DNA of 49,880 nucleotides from an uncultured Duncaniella sp. GTDB taxonomy: Bacteria > Bacteroidota > Bacteroidia > Bacteroidales > Muribaculaceae. Of the stretch, positions 34,651 through 44,167 are shown one piece after another. The position numbers and the translations under genes were made by a program. A model generated the notes under the pieces. It ran no database searches. It was given only the letters and a program-made list of their open reading frames with translations, and was not told the origin of the DNA. The stretch covers positions 1 to 49,880 of the forward strand of contig CAJUIX010000023.1 of the NCBI GenBank assembly GCA_910586665.1. Reading direction: 5' to 3'. Each line of letters begins with the position of its first letter. The stretch's first letter is position 1.

Positions 34651-37600
34651 ATGAGTAAACTAATTTTGCGAAAAAAATTATCTCTTCGCTTGAGAGAGGC
34701 AGTGATGATGCTATGTCTGATGCTGCTTCCAGCCTTTTCACTCAATGCTGCCGGACCTAAAATCACAGTGTCGGGAACGGTAACATCCGAGTCTGACAGC
34801 GAGCCTCTGATCGGTGTCAGCGTACTTATCAAGGGTACTAACGACGGCGCTGCCACCGATGTCGACGGTCGTTACACTCTCAAAGCCTCCAAGGGCGATG
34901 TGCTGGTGTTCTCCTACATCGGCTATGCCACCCAGGAGGTGACTGTCGACGGCCCTGTCCTTAATGTCGTGCTGAAGGATGGTGCCCTCAAACTCGACGA
35001 TATAGTCGTGATAGGTTACGGTACCATGAAGCGCAGCGACATCACCGGCTCGGTGGTCTCGGTGGGTGCCGACGACATCAAGAAGACGGTAGTCACCTCT
35101 GTCGACCAGGCTCTCCAGGGCCGTGCGGCAGGTGTGCAGGTGACACAGAACTCAGGTTCGCCCGGCGGCGGTATCTCGGTGGCTATCCGCGGTACCAACT
35201 CTCTTAACGGCAACGAGCCTCTCTATGTGATTGACGGTGTGGCTGTCGATGGAAAGTCGTCCGACGGCAAGACTTCGGCTCTTTCGACCATCAACCCCTC
35301 CGACATCGTATCGATGGAAGTGCTCAAGGATGCCTCAGCAACCGCTATCTATGGTTCGCGCGCGTCAAACGGCGTGGTCCTCATCACCACCAAGCGCGGC
35401 CAGGCAGGTAAGACCCGCATCACCTACGAGGGTTACTACGCCCTCCAGCAGATTCCCGAGCAGCTCGAGACAATGAATCTCCGCCAGTATGCCAAGCTCT
35501 ACAACGAGCGTGTGGATGTCCTCGGCTGGGGCGAGCGTCCCGAGTTTGCCGATCCCTCAATCCTCGGCGACGGTACCAACTGGCAGAAGGAAATCTTCAA
35601 CGATGCCGGTATGTGGAGCCACCAGGTGACTGTCAGCGGCGGTAGCGATGCCACCCAGTTCCTCATCAGCGGCGGCTACCTCGACCAGGACGGTATCGCC
35701 GTAGGTTCGAGCTTCGAGCGCTTCACGGCGCGTATCAATGTCGACACCCATGTGACCAATTGGTTGCAGGTCGGCGCCCAGTCATCGCTATCACGCACCA
35801 AGCGCAACAATACTATTGATGACAACAATGTGATCCTCACCGCCCTCCGCCAGCTCCCCGAGGTGCCGGCCAGAAACCCAGACGGCTCATGGGGTTACCA
35901 GGAGAACAACCAGCTCGGTATCTACTATACCAACCCCCTTGCCGACGCCCTCACCCGTGAGAACTACAACAAGGGTCTCCAGGCGCTCATCAATGCCTAT
36001 GCCAACATCACCATCCTCCCCGGTCTCACCGCCCGCATCGAATATGGCGGCTCCTTTGACCGCGGCAACTCCTATTTCTTCCAGCCGGAGATGAAGCTCG
36101 GCGAGTTCAAGCAGACAAGCCAGAGCACACGCTCATCTTCCAGCAGCCGCTACACAAGCTTCAAGCAGTATGTGACCTACATGAAGGACCTCGGCAAGCA
36201 CAGCATCAACATAATGGCAGGCCATGAGTCGCAGGAGTCACGTTGGGAGAACCTTACAGCCGGCCGAATGGGCTATCTCTTCAACAATATCCATTCAATC
36301 AACGTCGGCGACCTGAAGACTGCCACCAACGGAAGCGGCAGCGGTTCATTTGCAATCGAGTCGTACTACGGCCGTCTCAACTATAACTTTGACAACCGCT
36401 ATCTTATCACAGCCACCCTCCGTGCCGACGGTTCATCGACCTTCGGTAAGGACAACCGCTGGGGCTGGTTCCCCTCGGCTGCCCTCGCATGGCGTGTGAA
36501 AAACGAGGCTTTCCTCCAGGATGTCAGCTGGCTCTCTGATGCCAAGCTCCGTCTAGGCTGGGGTCTCGTCGGCAACCAGAACGCCGGCAGCTTCGCCTAC
36601 GGCGCATCCATGACCTCAGTTGCAACAGCTTGGGGCACAGGTTTCTTCCCCTCAAACTTCGCCAACAGTAAGCTGAAATGGGAGGAGACACATTCTTACA
36701 ACGTCGGTCTCGACCTCACCATGCTTAACAACCGCATCGAGTTCATATTCGACGCATATCTGAAGAATACCGACAACCTCCTCATGCAGGCCGCTCTTCC
36801 CTCATATATCAGCGGTGTCATCGCTTCACCCTGGGTCAATGCGGGCAAGATGCGCAACAAGGGTTTTGAATTCACCCTCAACACTGTCAACATCTCCAAC
36901 CGCGACTTCTCATGGTCATCGGGCCTCACTTTCTCGCTCAACCGCAACAAGGTGCTCGACCTCTACACCGAGAGCACAGGTATCCAGGGAAAGATTGGCA
37001 ACGAGGTCTTTACCTATACGACTGTAGGCAACCCCGTGGCACAGTTCTACGGCTACAAGGTCATCGGCATGTTTGAAAAGGAGAGCGACTTCTACATGAA
37101 GGACGCCAACGGTGACTTCATCCTCGACGCCAACGGCAACCGCCGCTTCGTGGCCATCCCCGAAAACAAGGAAGTGGCCGAGGGCACCGGCGTATGGTAC
37201 GGTGACTATATCTACGAGGATGTCAACAAGGACGGTGTCATTGACGAGAAGGACCGCGTGTTCATCGGTAACCCCGAACCCAAGTTCACATTCGGTTTCA
37301 ATAACTCCATCACCTGGAAGGGCTTTGATTTCAACCTCTTCCTCACCGGCTCTGTCGGCAACGACGGCTACAACTACCTCCGCCAGGAGCAGAGCGACCC
37401 CGCAAACCGCTGGTCGACCCTCGTATCCGTCTGCGACTATGCCAAACTCGGACTCATCGACCCCGAGGGCGAGCGCACACTCGAAAATATGTATGTGACC
37501 AACCCGGGTGCCTCCACTTACCGTATCGACCAGGCCGCATCCAACCAGAACTCGCGTACAAGCAATGTATATGTCGAGGATGCCTCCTACCTGCGCATCA

Positions 37601-37827
37601 AGAACATCTCGCTTGGCTACACTGTCCCCGCCGCGTTTACCAAGAAGTTCAGCGTGGAGTCACTCCGAGTATACTGCAACATCCAGAATCTCCACACATT
37701 CACCAAGTATAAAGGTTATGACCCCGAAATCGGTGCCTATAACCAGCAGGTGCTCCTCCGCGGAGTCGACTATGCCCGCTATCCCTCGCAGCGCATGTTT
37801 ACTTTCGGTCTGAATGTAACCCTTTAA
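34651..37827 (+). CDS. SusC-like TonB-dependent outer-membrane glycan transporter
   Basis: SusC proteins import oligosaccharides across the outer membrane, powered by TonB, with a SusD lid. The 1058-residue protein begins with a long signal peptide (cleaved near 33, FSLNAAG). A carboxypeptidase-D-like domain (about 38-112, ITVSGTVTSESDSEPLIGVSVLIKG), a TonB plug (VVIGYGTMKRSDITGSV onward) and a 22-strand barrel ending in aromatic-rich FTFGLNVTL follow. An earlier ATG at 34644 meets a stop after four codons, so 34651 is the start. It heads the susC-susD-SGBP-GH5 operon. Confidence 0.97.
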   Translation: MSKLILRKKLSLRLREAVMMLCLMLLPAFSLNAAGPKITVSGTVTSESDSEPLIGVSVLIKGTNDGAATDVDGRYTLKASKGDVLVFSYIGYATQEVTVDGPVLNVVLKDGALKLDDIVVIGYGTMKRSDITGSVVSVGADDIKKTVVTSVDQALQGRAAGVQVTQNSGSPGGGISVAIRGTNSLNGNEPLYVIDGVAVDGKSSDGKTSALSTINPSDIVSMEVLKDASATAIYGSRASNGVVLITTKRGQAGKTRITYEGYYALQQIPEQLETMNLRQYAKLYNERVDVLGWGERPEFADPSILGDGTNWQKEIFNDAGMWSHQVTVSGGSDATQFLISGGYLDQDGIAVGSSFERFTARINVDTHVTNWLQVGAQSSLSRTKRNNTIDDNNVILTALRQLPEVPARNPDGSWGYQENNQLGIYYTNPLADALTRENYNKGLQALINAYANITILPGLTARIEYGGSFDRGNSYFFQPEMKLGEFKQTSQSTRSSSSSRYTSFKQYVTYMKDLGKHSINIMAGHESQESRWENLTAGRMGYLFNNIHSINVGDLKTATNGSGSGSFAIESYYGRLNYNFDNRYLITATLRADGSSTFGKDNRWGWFPSAALAWRVKNEAFLQDVSWLSDAKLRLGWGLVGNQNAGSFAYGASMTSVATAWGTGFFPSNFANSKLKWEETHSYNVGLDLTMLNNRIEFIFDAYLKNTDNLLMQAALPSYISGVIASPWVNAGKMRNKGFEFTLNTVNISNRDFSWSSGLTFSLNRNKVLDLYTESTGIQGKIGNEVFTYTTVGNPVAQFYGYKVIGMFEKESDFYMKDANGDFILDANGNRRFVAIPENKEVAEGTGVWYGDYIYEDVNKDGVIDEKDRVFIGNPEPKFTFGFNNSITWKGFDFNLFLTGSVGNDGYNYLRQEQSDPANRWSTLVSVCDYAKLGLIDPEGERTLENMYVTNPGASTYRIDQAASNQNSRTSNVYVEDASYLRIKNISLGYTVPAAFTKKFSVESLRVYCNIQNLHTFTKYKGYDPEIGAYNQQVLLRGVDYARYPSQRMFTFGLNVTL

Positions 37828-37857
37828 TCTTTAATCAACACCTATAGATTTAAAAAC

Positions 37858-39519
37858 ATGAAATTATCAAGATATATCATCGGATTGTCCGTGCTCCTCG
37901 GTGTCACTTCTTGTGGCGACGATTTTCTCAACAAGGTGCCGGACAATGAATATGTGGAGGACAACTACTATGCGTCGGACGCTGCGGTTGCCGCTGCGAC
38001 AGCCCCGCTCTATAACCGTGCATGGTTCGACTATAACTCGCGTGCCATCTGGCAGCTGGGAAGTATGAGGGCTAATGACGTCTACTCCCCCTACAACTCT
38101 CCCCAGTTCGCGCTCTTCACTGTCGACGCCCTCAATACCGACCTCTCCAACGCATGGCAGGGTCTGTTCTCGGTGGTGACAATGGCCAATGCGGCTATGG
38201 ACAACATCAACACCAAGTGTCTGCCCGAGGTTACCGAGAGTGCCAAGAAGGCCGCTCTCGCCGAGGCACGCCTCATGAGAGCCTGCGCATACTATTATGC
38301 AGTTCACATCTGGGGCCCCGTGATTCTGTTCGAGCACAACCAGGACGTGGTCGACAATCCCGTGCGTCCCCGCAACTACGAGGAGGATGTGTTCGAATTT
38401 ATCATCCGCGACCTTGAGTTCGCAGCCGAGAATCTCCCGTCCTCGCCATCGGCAAAGGGTCGCGCCACCAGCTGGAGTGCCAAGGCCATGCTTGCCAAGA
38501 CCTATCTGAGCCGTTCAGGCTGGGGCCGCTCCGAGCGCAACCAGGCCGACCTCGATAAATGTAAGGAAATCTGCCTCGACGTCATTCAGAACAGCGGCGC
38601 CGAGCTGATGGCCGACTATCATGACCTCTTCAAGTATCGCCACAACAACAATATCGAGTCATTGCTCCAGCTGCAGTGGTATGCTTCGGCCGACGGTCCC
38701 TGGTATGTCAAGAACACCCTCAACTCCGACCTTTGCGGTGACGCCAAGATGATGGGTGGCGTGGCTTCGTGGAGCGCGCTCAATCCGGGTGCCGACATGC
38801 TCATGCAGTATTGCTACGTCGGAAGCAACGGTCAGCAGAAGTGGGAGACCATACGTCGCGACGCCACTTTCGTGACCCCCGGCGTGCACTATGACTATAT
38901 CTGCATCGCAGACGGCGGTTATACTTACGAAGGAACTTCTTCAATACTGAAGAAAGGTGTTCCCGGCGGCCCCGATGATGACAACGACGGCTATGTATCG
39001 TCAATGAACTCACCGCTCAACACCTATATCGTCCGCCTGGCCAACATCTATCTCGCTTATACCGAGGCATGTCTTGGCAACAAGGCTTCAATCTCGGGCG
39101 ACGACATCAAATATTTCAATGCCCTCCGCCGCCGTGCCGGTATCGACGAGGCTACCACCGTCACTCTTGACGACCTCATTCGTGAGAACCGTGTGGAATT
39201 CTCGCTCGAGTATCAGAACTGGTATTACCTCATCGACCTCTACAAGTGGCAGCCTGACAAGATGATTGCTTATTTCAACAATCAGTATCGTGGCTACACC
39301 TGGGACGAGCTTGCAATCGGAGCCGACCAGGAAATCAGCTTCGTTTCCAAGGGTGAGGACTGGAAGACATATGTCGAGACACCCTGCGGTCCCCTCATCG
39401 AGCCGACCACCAAGGCCAATGTCACCCACAACAGCATCTTCCTCCCTTATCCTGAGACAGACGTGATTCAGAATCCTCTTCTCAAGGCTGATCCAGAACA
39501 TTATAAATTTAACGATTAA
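37858..39519 (+). CDS. SusD-like outer-membrane glycan-binding lipoprotein
   Basis: SusD proteins cap the SusC barrel and bind the polysaccharide at the cell surface. The 553-residue protein has a lipoprotein signal with lipid cysteine C19 (LLGVTSCGDDFL), an acidic sorting stretch and the typical N-terminal LNKVPDNEY. TPR-like helices carry the family pattern AEARLMRACAYYYAVHIWGPV, and a C-terminal RagB/SusD domain contains NALRRRAGI and LIRENRVEFSLEYQNWYYLIDL. It lies 30 bases after susC and is co-transcribed. Confidence 0.97.
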   Translation: MKLSRYIIGLSVLLGVTSCGDDFLNKVPDNEYVEDNYYASDAAVAAATAPLYNRAWFDYNSRAIWQLGSMRANDVYSPYNSPQFALFTVDALNTDLSNAWQGLFSVVTMANAAMDNINTKCLPEVTESAKKAALAEARLMRACAYYYAVHIWGPVILFEHNQDVVDNPVRPRNYEEDVFEFIIRDLEFAAENLPSSPSAKGRATSWSAKAMLAKTYLSRSGWGRSERNQADLDKCKEICLDVIQNSGAELMADYHDLFKYRHNNNIESLLQLQWYASADGPWYVKNTLNSDLCGDAKMMGGVASWSALNPGADMLMQYCYVGSNGQQKWETIRRDATFVTPGVHYDYICIADGGYTYEGTSSILKKGVPGGPDDDNDGYVSSMNSPLNTYIVRLANIYLAYTEACLGNKASISGDDIKYFNALRRRAGIDEATTVTLDDLIRENRVEFSLEYQNWYYLIDLYKWQPDKMIAYFNNQYRGYTWDELAIGADQEISFVSKGEDWKTYVETPCGPLIEPTTKANVTHNSIFLPYPETDVIQNPLLKADPEHYKFND

Positions 39520-39530
39520 TTCAGCGTATC

Positions 39531-41024
39531 ATGAACAGAATTTATATATTGTTGGCAGCCCTGCTTGCCAATATCGCACTTCTTTCGCTGGCTTCATGTT
39601 CCGATGATGACAACGGCGGCGGCCAGCCCGTGATCGAGTGCGTGCGCACTACCGATCCCGAACTTGCCGACTCGACCTTTACAGACGCCACGGTTGGACA
39701 GCTAATCCTTATCCAGGGCCGCAATCTTAACAATGCCAAGCATGTGTATATCAACGACCAGGATGTGTACTTCAACAGTAACTACAATACTGCCACGCAC
39801 CTCATCGTGACAATCCCGTCCGACCTCGTGGTTCGCGGCGTGGACGAGAATGTCCCCCTCGAAATCAGGATTGAGACTTCGCACGGCACGGCCACCTATG
39901 CCTTCCATGTGATTGCCGGCTATCCCGAACTTGATCTTTACAAGGCCCAGCTCAGTGTCAACGACCAGGGCGTGGCCGAGATGGTTCCCGGACAGGAGGT
40001 GACACTCGTCGGCTCCACTCTCCACGAGGTTGAGCATATCTATGTCACCGACCTTGACACAGTGCCCCTCTATGAGGTCACTGACTACGCTGTCAATGCC
40101 GAGCGCACCGAAATCAAGCTCCGCATGCCCTCCAACCCGATTCCAGACAAGGGCCTCTTCATGGTCGAGTGCTATGCCGGAGATGCCTATTGCGGCTTCT
40201 CAAGGTCGCCTCAGAAGCCTATCCTGACCGACATTTCAAGCGATATGCCTATTCCGGGCCAGCGCGTCGAGATTTACGGTAAGTATCTCACAGATATCAC
40301 CACACTTAACCTCGGCGGCGAAATCAACATCGACGTCAACACAGTGGAGACCAACGAGAATATGGACAAGCTCGTGTTCACCATGCCTGACCAGATTCCG
40401 TCAACTGCCTCCAACGGCCTTATCACCGTGGCTACCCTCGGCGGCCGCTCGACCCTCCAGTTCTATGACTACAGCCGCGTCTACGAAGACTTTGACGGCA
40501 ACGGTACCGGCATGGCCTACGGCTGGGGTACCAACCACTATTGCAGCTATCCTGCCTGGGGCTGGGCTCCCGTGCCTGAGACATGTCCTGTCAAGAAATC
40601 GGCCGGATATTTCGTTTACTTCGACGGATTTACCGCATGGTGGGACCACAACCTTACCATCAACTCCAAACTTGCTCCCCAGGGTATTGATGCTTCGACC
40701 CCTCTTAACGATATCGAGCTGCGCTACGAGGTCTACATGCAGGATCAGTTCACTGCCGCCTCGAGCATGACCTCGACAATCACCGTATTGGGCAAGGAGA
40801 AGGCCGGTATACCCATTGTCGACCGTGTGACAGGCCAGCTCATGCCGGGCCAGTGGATGTCGGTTGCGGTTCCAATGACTGAGATGGCTCCCGGCGTCGC
40901 TATCTGGGGCGACCTCTGCGCTGCCGACCTCGGAGGTGACAACTTCAAGATTTTCCTCGGTTATGACAACACGGGCGATAACGTGCTCATCGCTTACGAT
41001 AACTTCCGCTTCTACGTTAAATAA
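39531..41024 (+). CDS. surface glycan-binding lipoprotein with IPT/TIG domains
   Basis: The 497-residue protein has a lipoprotein signal with C23 and a run of acidic residues (SCSDDDNGGG), which fits Bacteroidetes surface export. Immunoglobulin-like IPT/TIG repeats follow (about 35-115, 125-215 and 225-310, each starting with a VGQLILIQGRNL- or PGQRVEIYGKYL-type strand). A C-terminal domain with many aromatic residues (FDGNGTGMAYGWGTNHYCSYPAWGW-like stretch near 325-345) resembles the glycan-binding ends of SGBP-B proteins. It sits in the classic SGBP position between SusD and the endo-enzyme. It should bind polysaccharide at the surface; specificity is not readable. Confidence 0.88.
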   Translation: MNRIYILLAALLANIALLSLASCSDDDNGGGQPVIECVRTTDPELADSTFTDATVGQLILIQGRNLNNAKHVYINDQDVYFNSNYNTATHLIVTIPSDLVVRGVDENVPLEIRIETSHGTATYAFHVIAGYPELDLYKAQLSVNDQGVAEMVPGQEVTLVGSTLHEVEHIYVTDLDTVPLYEVTDYAVNAERTEIKLRMPSNPIPDKGLFMVECYAGDAYCGFSRSPQKPILTDISSDMPIPGQRVEIYGKYLTDITTLNLGGEINIDVNTVETNENMDKLVFTMPDQIPSTASNGLITVATLGGRSTLQFYDYSRVYEDFDGNGTGMAYGWGTNHYCSYPAWGWAPVPETCPVKKSAGYFVYFDGFTAWWDHNLTINSKLAPQGIDASTPLNDIELRYEVYMQDQFTAASSMTSTITVLGKEKAGIPIVDRVTGQLMPGQWMSVAVPMTEMAPGVAIWGDLCAADLGGDNFKIFLGYDNTGDNVLIAYDNFRFYVK

Positions 41025-41036
41025 CAGTAAACGAAC

Positions 41037-42497
41037 ATGAAATATAATTTTAAATCCATAGACAGGCTTATGCTTCTGATAAGCCTGCTGCTCCCCGCCG
41101 TCGGACTTGTGTCCTGTTCGGATGATGACGACAAATTTGTGCCCGACGGCCCCGTGGAGCTCTCCGTGACCCGCAACGGTGCCGATGTTAACGCTCTTGA
41201 CTACGGCACCTACGGAGGCGAGACGCTTCTGACGCTTGAGACCAATGCCTATTGGGACATATCGGTGTCGGATGCCGCAGACTGGCTCGTACTTTCCAAC
41301 CGCTCGGGAGACCCTACCAAGGGCCTCCCGGACAGGGAGGATGAACCTCGATATATCAAGCTGACAGTGGCTCCCCTCGGTCAGGATCAGAGCCGCAGCT
41401 GCACGGTGACATTCCGCGCCGCCAATGAGGTCAAGACCGTGACCGTGAATCAGAAGCAGCCTGCCGCTGCCGATGAGTCGGGATGGGAGAGCGCCTATGT
41501 GGCTAACCAGAACATGGCCGTAGGTATCAACCTCTTTAATACCCTTGATGCCGTCGGCGACTGGTTTGACCCTGAGGATGTCTCTGCATGGGAGACTTGC
41601 TGGGGCCAGCCTGTCACAACCCAGGGCTGGTTCGACGCTGTTGCAGCCGCCGGCTTCAAGGCCGTGCGCGTTCCCGTGACCTGGCATGTCCACATGGATG
41701 AGAACTGGGTCATCAAGGAGCCTTGGCTCAACCGCGTGGAAGAAGTGGTCAACTACGCCCTTAACTCAGGCCTCTACTGCATCCTCAATGTGCACCACGA
41801 CACAGGCCAGGACGGCTGGCTCTGTGCTGATATGGAGAACATCGACGCTATCTCTGAGAAGTTCGGCAGTCTTTGGACACAGATTGCCACCCGCTTCAAC
41901 AAGTATGGCGAGAAGCTCCTCTTCGAGGGCTACAACGAGATGCTTGACGCTGCCAATTCATGGGTTGAGCCTGTGGCCGGCGGCTATGAGGCGGTAAATA
42001 CCCTCGCTCAGAAGTTTGTCGACACCGTCCGTGCGACCGGCGGCAACAATGCGCATCGTAACCTCGTCGTCAATACCTATGGCGGCGGCAACAGCCAGAC
42101 CCGTTTCGACAATCTCCGCATTCCGTCGGACAATATCAACGGCCACCTTCTCGTCGAGGTCCATAACTACTCTCCTTCGAAGTTCTCGAACCTCAACGGT
42201 GAGATTGATGACGACAACCTGCCCACATGGACTCCCGAATTCGAGTCGATTCTCGGTAAGGAGCTTGATATCATGAATGAATTCTCCAATAAGTATAATA
42301 TCCCGGTGATTATTGGCGAATGTGCCGCTTATGATAAGATTGCTGATGAGGAGAAGGGCAAGTATGGAGAGTTCCTCACCACTTATTCTAAGGGTAAAGC
42401 CAATATAAGCTACTTCTACTGGGGCGCCTTGATTGACAGGTCGACTTATGAAATCATCAGTCCGCTTCTCGTCAAGGGCTTCCTCAAAGGTGCTTAA
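41037..42497 (+). CDS. surface GH5 endo-glycanase lipoprotein with BACON domain
   Basis: The 486-residue protein has a lipoprotein signal with C27 followed by SDDDDK, marking surface display. A BACON-type beta domain (about 55-140, ending VKTVTVNQKQP) acts as spacer or mucin/glycan adhesion module. The GH5 barrel starts near 155 (MAVGINLFNTLDAVGDW, ETCWGQPVTTQGW). The acid/base is E301 in FEGYNEML and the nucleophile E428 in VIIGECAAY. It probably makes the first endo-cuts in the polysaccharide, as the GH5 enzyme does in characterised xyloglucan loci. The subfamily is uncertain, because GYNEM differs from the NEPR common in GH5_4. It closes the operon. Confidence 0.93.
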   Translation: MKYNFKSIDRLMLLISLLLPAVGLVSCSDDDDKFVPDGPVELSVTRNGADVNALDYGTYGGETLLTLETNAYWDISVSDAADWLVLSNRSGDPTKGLPDREDEPRYIKLTVAPLGQDQSRSCTVTFRAANEVKTVTVNQKQPAAADESGWESAYVANQNMAVGINLFNTLDAVGDWFDPEDVSAWETCWGQPVTTQGWFDAVAAAGFKAVRVPVTWHVHMDENWVIKEPWLNRVEEVVNYALNSGLYCILNVHHDTGQDGWLCADMENIDAISEKFGSLWTQIATRFNKYGEKLLFEGYNEMLDAANSWVEPVAGGYEAVNTLAQKFVDTVRATGGNNAHRNLVVNTYGGGNSQTRFDNLRIPSDNINGHLLVEVHNYSPSKFSNLNGEIDDDNLPTWTPEFESILGKELDIMNEFSNKYNIPVIIGECAAYDKIADEEKGKYGEFLTTYSKGKANISYFYWGALIDRSTYEIISPLLVKGFLKGA

Positions 42498-42568
42498 TGG
42501 TAATTTGTTTTTAGGTATGGGTATAGTTTGACAGACCTCCAAGTTTGTTAGATTTCTACCTTAATAGG

Positions 42569-42599
42569 CTCGGCCGGTGTGATGTGCACACCGGCCGAG
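42569..42599 (+). terminator. terminator of the susC-to-GH5 operon
   Basis: CTCGGCCGGTGTG (42569-42581) pairs perfectly with CACACCGGCCGAG (42587-42599), a 13-bp stem and five-base loop followed by TTGTATTTTA. It marks the right edge of the PUL. Confidence 0.88.
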
Positions 42600-42673
42600 T
42601 TGTATTTTATAACCGATATTTTGTAAATTATGAAAAATATTCAGCATTAGGGCTGTAATCCGAGATTTATAGC

Positions 42674-42707
42674 TAATTTTGTGGCTGGGTTAGCGCAAGT
42701 TAGCCCA
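42674..42707 (+). promoter_or_regulatory. -7 element and palindrome before the DJ-1/PfpI gene
   Basis: TAATTTTG (42674-42681) fits the -7 consensus. Right after it lies an imperfect palindrome TGGGTTAGC...GTTAGCCCA (42686-42707), which also contains GTTAGC twice, ten bases apart. Its position over the expected transcription start suggests an operator. About 100 bases separate it from the gene. Confidence 0.4.
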
Positions 42708-42785
42708 CGACATTTTGAAATAAGAAGCGGCATGCTCTCTTGTATTGACGAAACGTAAATGTCAGACAATTAAAAGAAAATAGTG

Positions 42786-43397
42786 ATGAACAACGAAATT
42801 TTATATATTCTTTTGCCGGACTATGCGGCGCATGAGGTTGTCTTTCTTTCACAGGCTGTCGCCTCCGATGAATATGCCATGAAGGAGAATCCGAAATATA
42901 TCAATAAGGTTGTCGCCCCGACATTGGAGCCGGTGAAATCAATAGGAGGATTCCGCACTGTGCCTGATTATTCGTTTGACACGATGCCCGATGATTATGC
43001 TGCATTGGTTCTGATTGGTGGTTTCGGCTGGAGCACGCCTGTGGCTGACAAAGTTTTGCCGATTGTTCGTCAAGCGATTGAAAAAGGCAGGATTGTCGGA
43101 GCAATCTGTAATGCTGCGTCGTTTATGGCAAAGCACGGATTCCTAAACTCCGTAAAGCATACCGGCAACGGTTTGGGGCAACTAAGAATTTGGGGTGGTG
43201 AAAATTATTCCAATTCCGATGGATATGTACATGCCCAAGCGGTAAGCGACAACAATATTGTGACCGCGAATGGTTCAGCAACTCTTGAATTTGCAAGAGA
43301 GCTGCTTCTGCTGCTCGAAAACGACACGCCGGAACGCATCGAAATGTACTATCAGTTCAACAAGCAGGGATTCTGCAATTTATTCCCTGAACAATGA
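42786..43397 (+). CDS. DJ-1/PfpI family protein (glutamine amidotransferase-like)
   Basis: DJ-1/PfpI proteins share the class I amidotransferase fold and act as proteases, chaperones or glyoxalase/deglycase-type enzymes; the role here is not fixed. The ATG at 42786 is preferred over the GTG three bases earlier and gives 203 residues. The nucleophile elbow is GAICNAAS with C108. It is preceded by the family strand YAALVLIGGFGW, and a conserved glutamate-like acid position lies early in the chain. No signal peptide. It is the first gene of an AT-richer accessory stretch. Confidence 0.85.
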   Translation: MNNEILYILLPDYAAHEVVFLSQAVASDEYAMKENPKYINKVVAPTLEPVKSIGGFRTVPDYSFDTMPDDYAALVLIGGFGWSTPVADKVLPIVRQAIEKGRIVGAICNAASFMAKHGFLNSVKHTGNGLGQLRIWGGENYSNSDGYVHAQAVSDNNIVTANGSATLEFARELLLLLENDTPERIEMYYQFNKQGFCNLFPEQ

Positions 43398-43492
43398 ATA
43401 ACAATGTCCTTTAGCATAGGCATTCCCCTTTCAGGCAAACAGTTTGAGATGCGTTTGAAATTATAAGGAGCCACAAATTATAATTAAAACAA

Positions 43493-43642
43493 ATGAGACC
43501 GAAAGAAATATTGAAAAAATGGATTGACTGCTTCAACACAGCGGATGTGGCGGGTCTCGTTGCATTGTATGCGGATGATGCTGTAAATCATCAGGTGGCC
43601 AAAGCTCCTGTAGATGAAATCAAACTCAACTATAAGCCATGA
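43493..43642 (+). pseudogene. truncated NTF2-like (SnoaL-type) protein
   Basis: The 49-residue reading frame begins MRPKEILKKWIDCFNTADV and continues LVALYADDAVNHQVA. This is the first helix and strand of NTF2-like/SnoaL proteins, which normally run to about 110-130 residues. After APVDEI the sequence leaves the family and stops. An AAGGAG-like box precedes the ATG and the stop overlaps the GNAT start by four bases (ATGA). Most likely it is a deletion remnant whose translation still couples to the acetyltransferase. Confidence 0.7.
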
Positions 43643-44154
43643 GTCTTGCCCTCAGACCATATCAGCCTACGGATGCCAATGTAATCATTACTTGGCTTAA
43701 AAGCGAATACCTTATGCGCCAATGGTGCGCTGACCGATATGGGCGTTATCCCGTAACTCCCGATGATATGAACTCTTATCATCAGCAATACATTGACGGA
43801 CAAAATTCTCTTGCATTGACTTTGGTTGACGGTGAAGATATAGTTGGATATATCACCTTGCGCATCCTTGACGTTGATTCGGCTGAGCGACGTCTCGGTT
43901 TTGTTATTGTTGATGATTCAAAGCGAGGTCGAGGCTTTGGGAAAGCCCTTGTCAGTATGGTGGTTGATTATGCTTTCTCCAAACTCGGTGCCACGAAAGT
44001 ATCCTTGGGCGTGTTTGAAAACAATCCGGCGGCAATTCGGTGCTATGAATCGGTTGGATTTCATCGAGTTGTTAAATATGAGACAGAGTGCTACATGTGT
44101 CTTGGTGAAATTTGGAATTGCATTGAAATGGAATTGTTCAGATGGGATAAATAA
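43639..44154 (+). CDS. GNAT family N-acetyltransferase
   Basis: GNAT enzymes transfer acetyl from acetyl-CoA to amines. The 171-residue protein shows the acetyl-CoA pyrophosphate loop R96-G-R-G-F-G101 (KRGRGFGKAL), preceded by the beta-4 strand RRLGFVIVDD, and the later NPAAIRCYESVGF motif typical of RimJ/RimL-like members. The substrate is unknown. Its ATG lies within the stop region of the NTF2-like stub (four-base overlap), and the AraC-type regulator begins 13 bases downstream, so a small operon is likely. Confidence 0.9.
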   Translation: MSLALRPYQPTDANVIITWLKSEYLMRQWCADRYGRYPVTPDDMNSYHQQYIDGQNSLALTLVDGEDIVGYITLRILDVDSAERRLGFVIVDDSKRGRGFGKALVSMVVDYAFSKLGATKVSLGVFENNPAAIRCYESVGFHRVVKYETECYMCLGEIWNCIEMELFRWDK

Positions 44155-44167
44155 TCAAGGACTAATC

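Noticed and set aside
40401..41693. 430-codon minus-strand open frame across the TIG lipoprotein and GH5 genes
   Set aside because: It lies antisense to two well-supported genes and has no domain. Long antisense frames are common here because of GC-rich third positions. The same holds for 4296-5681, 24942-26003 and 30371-31438.
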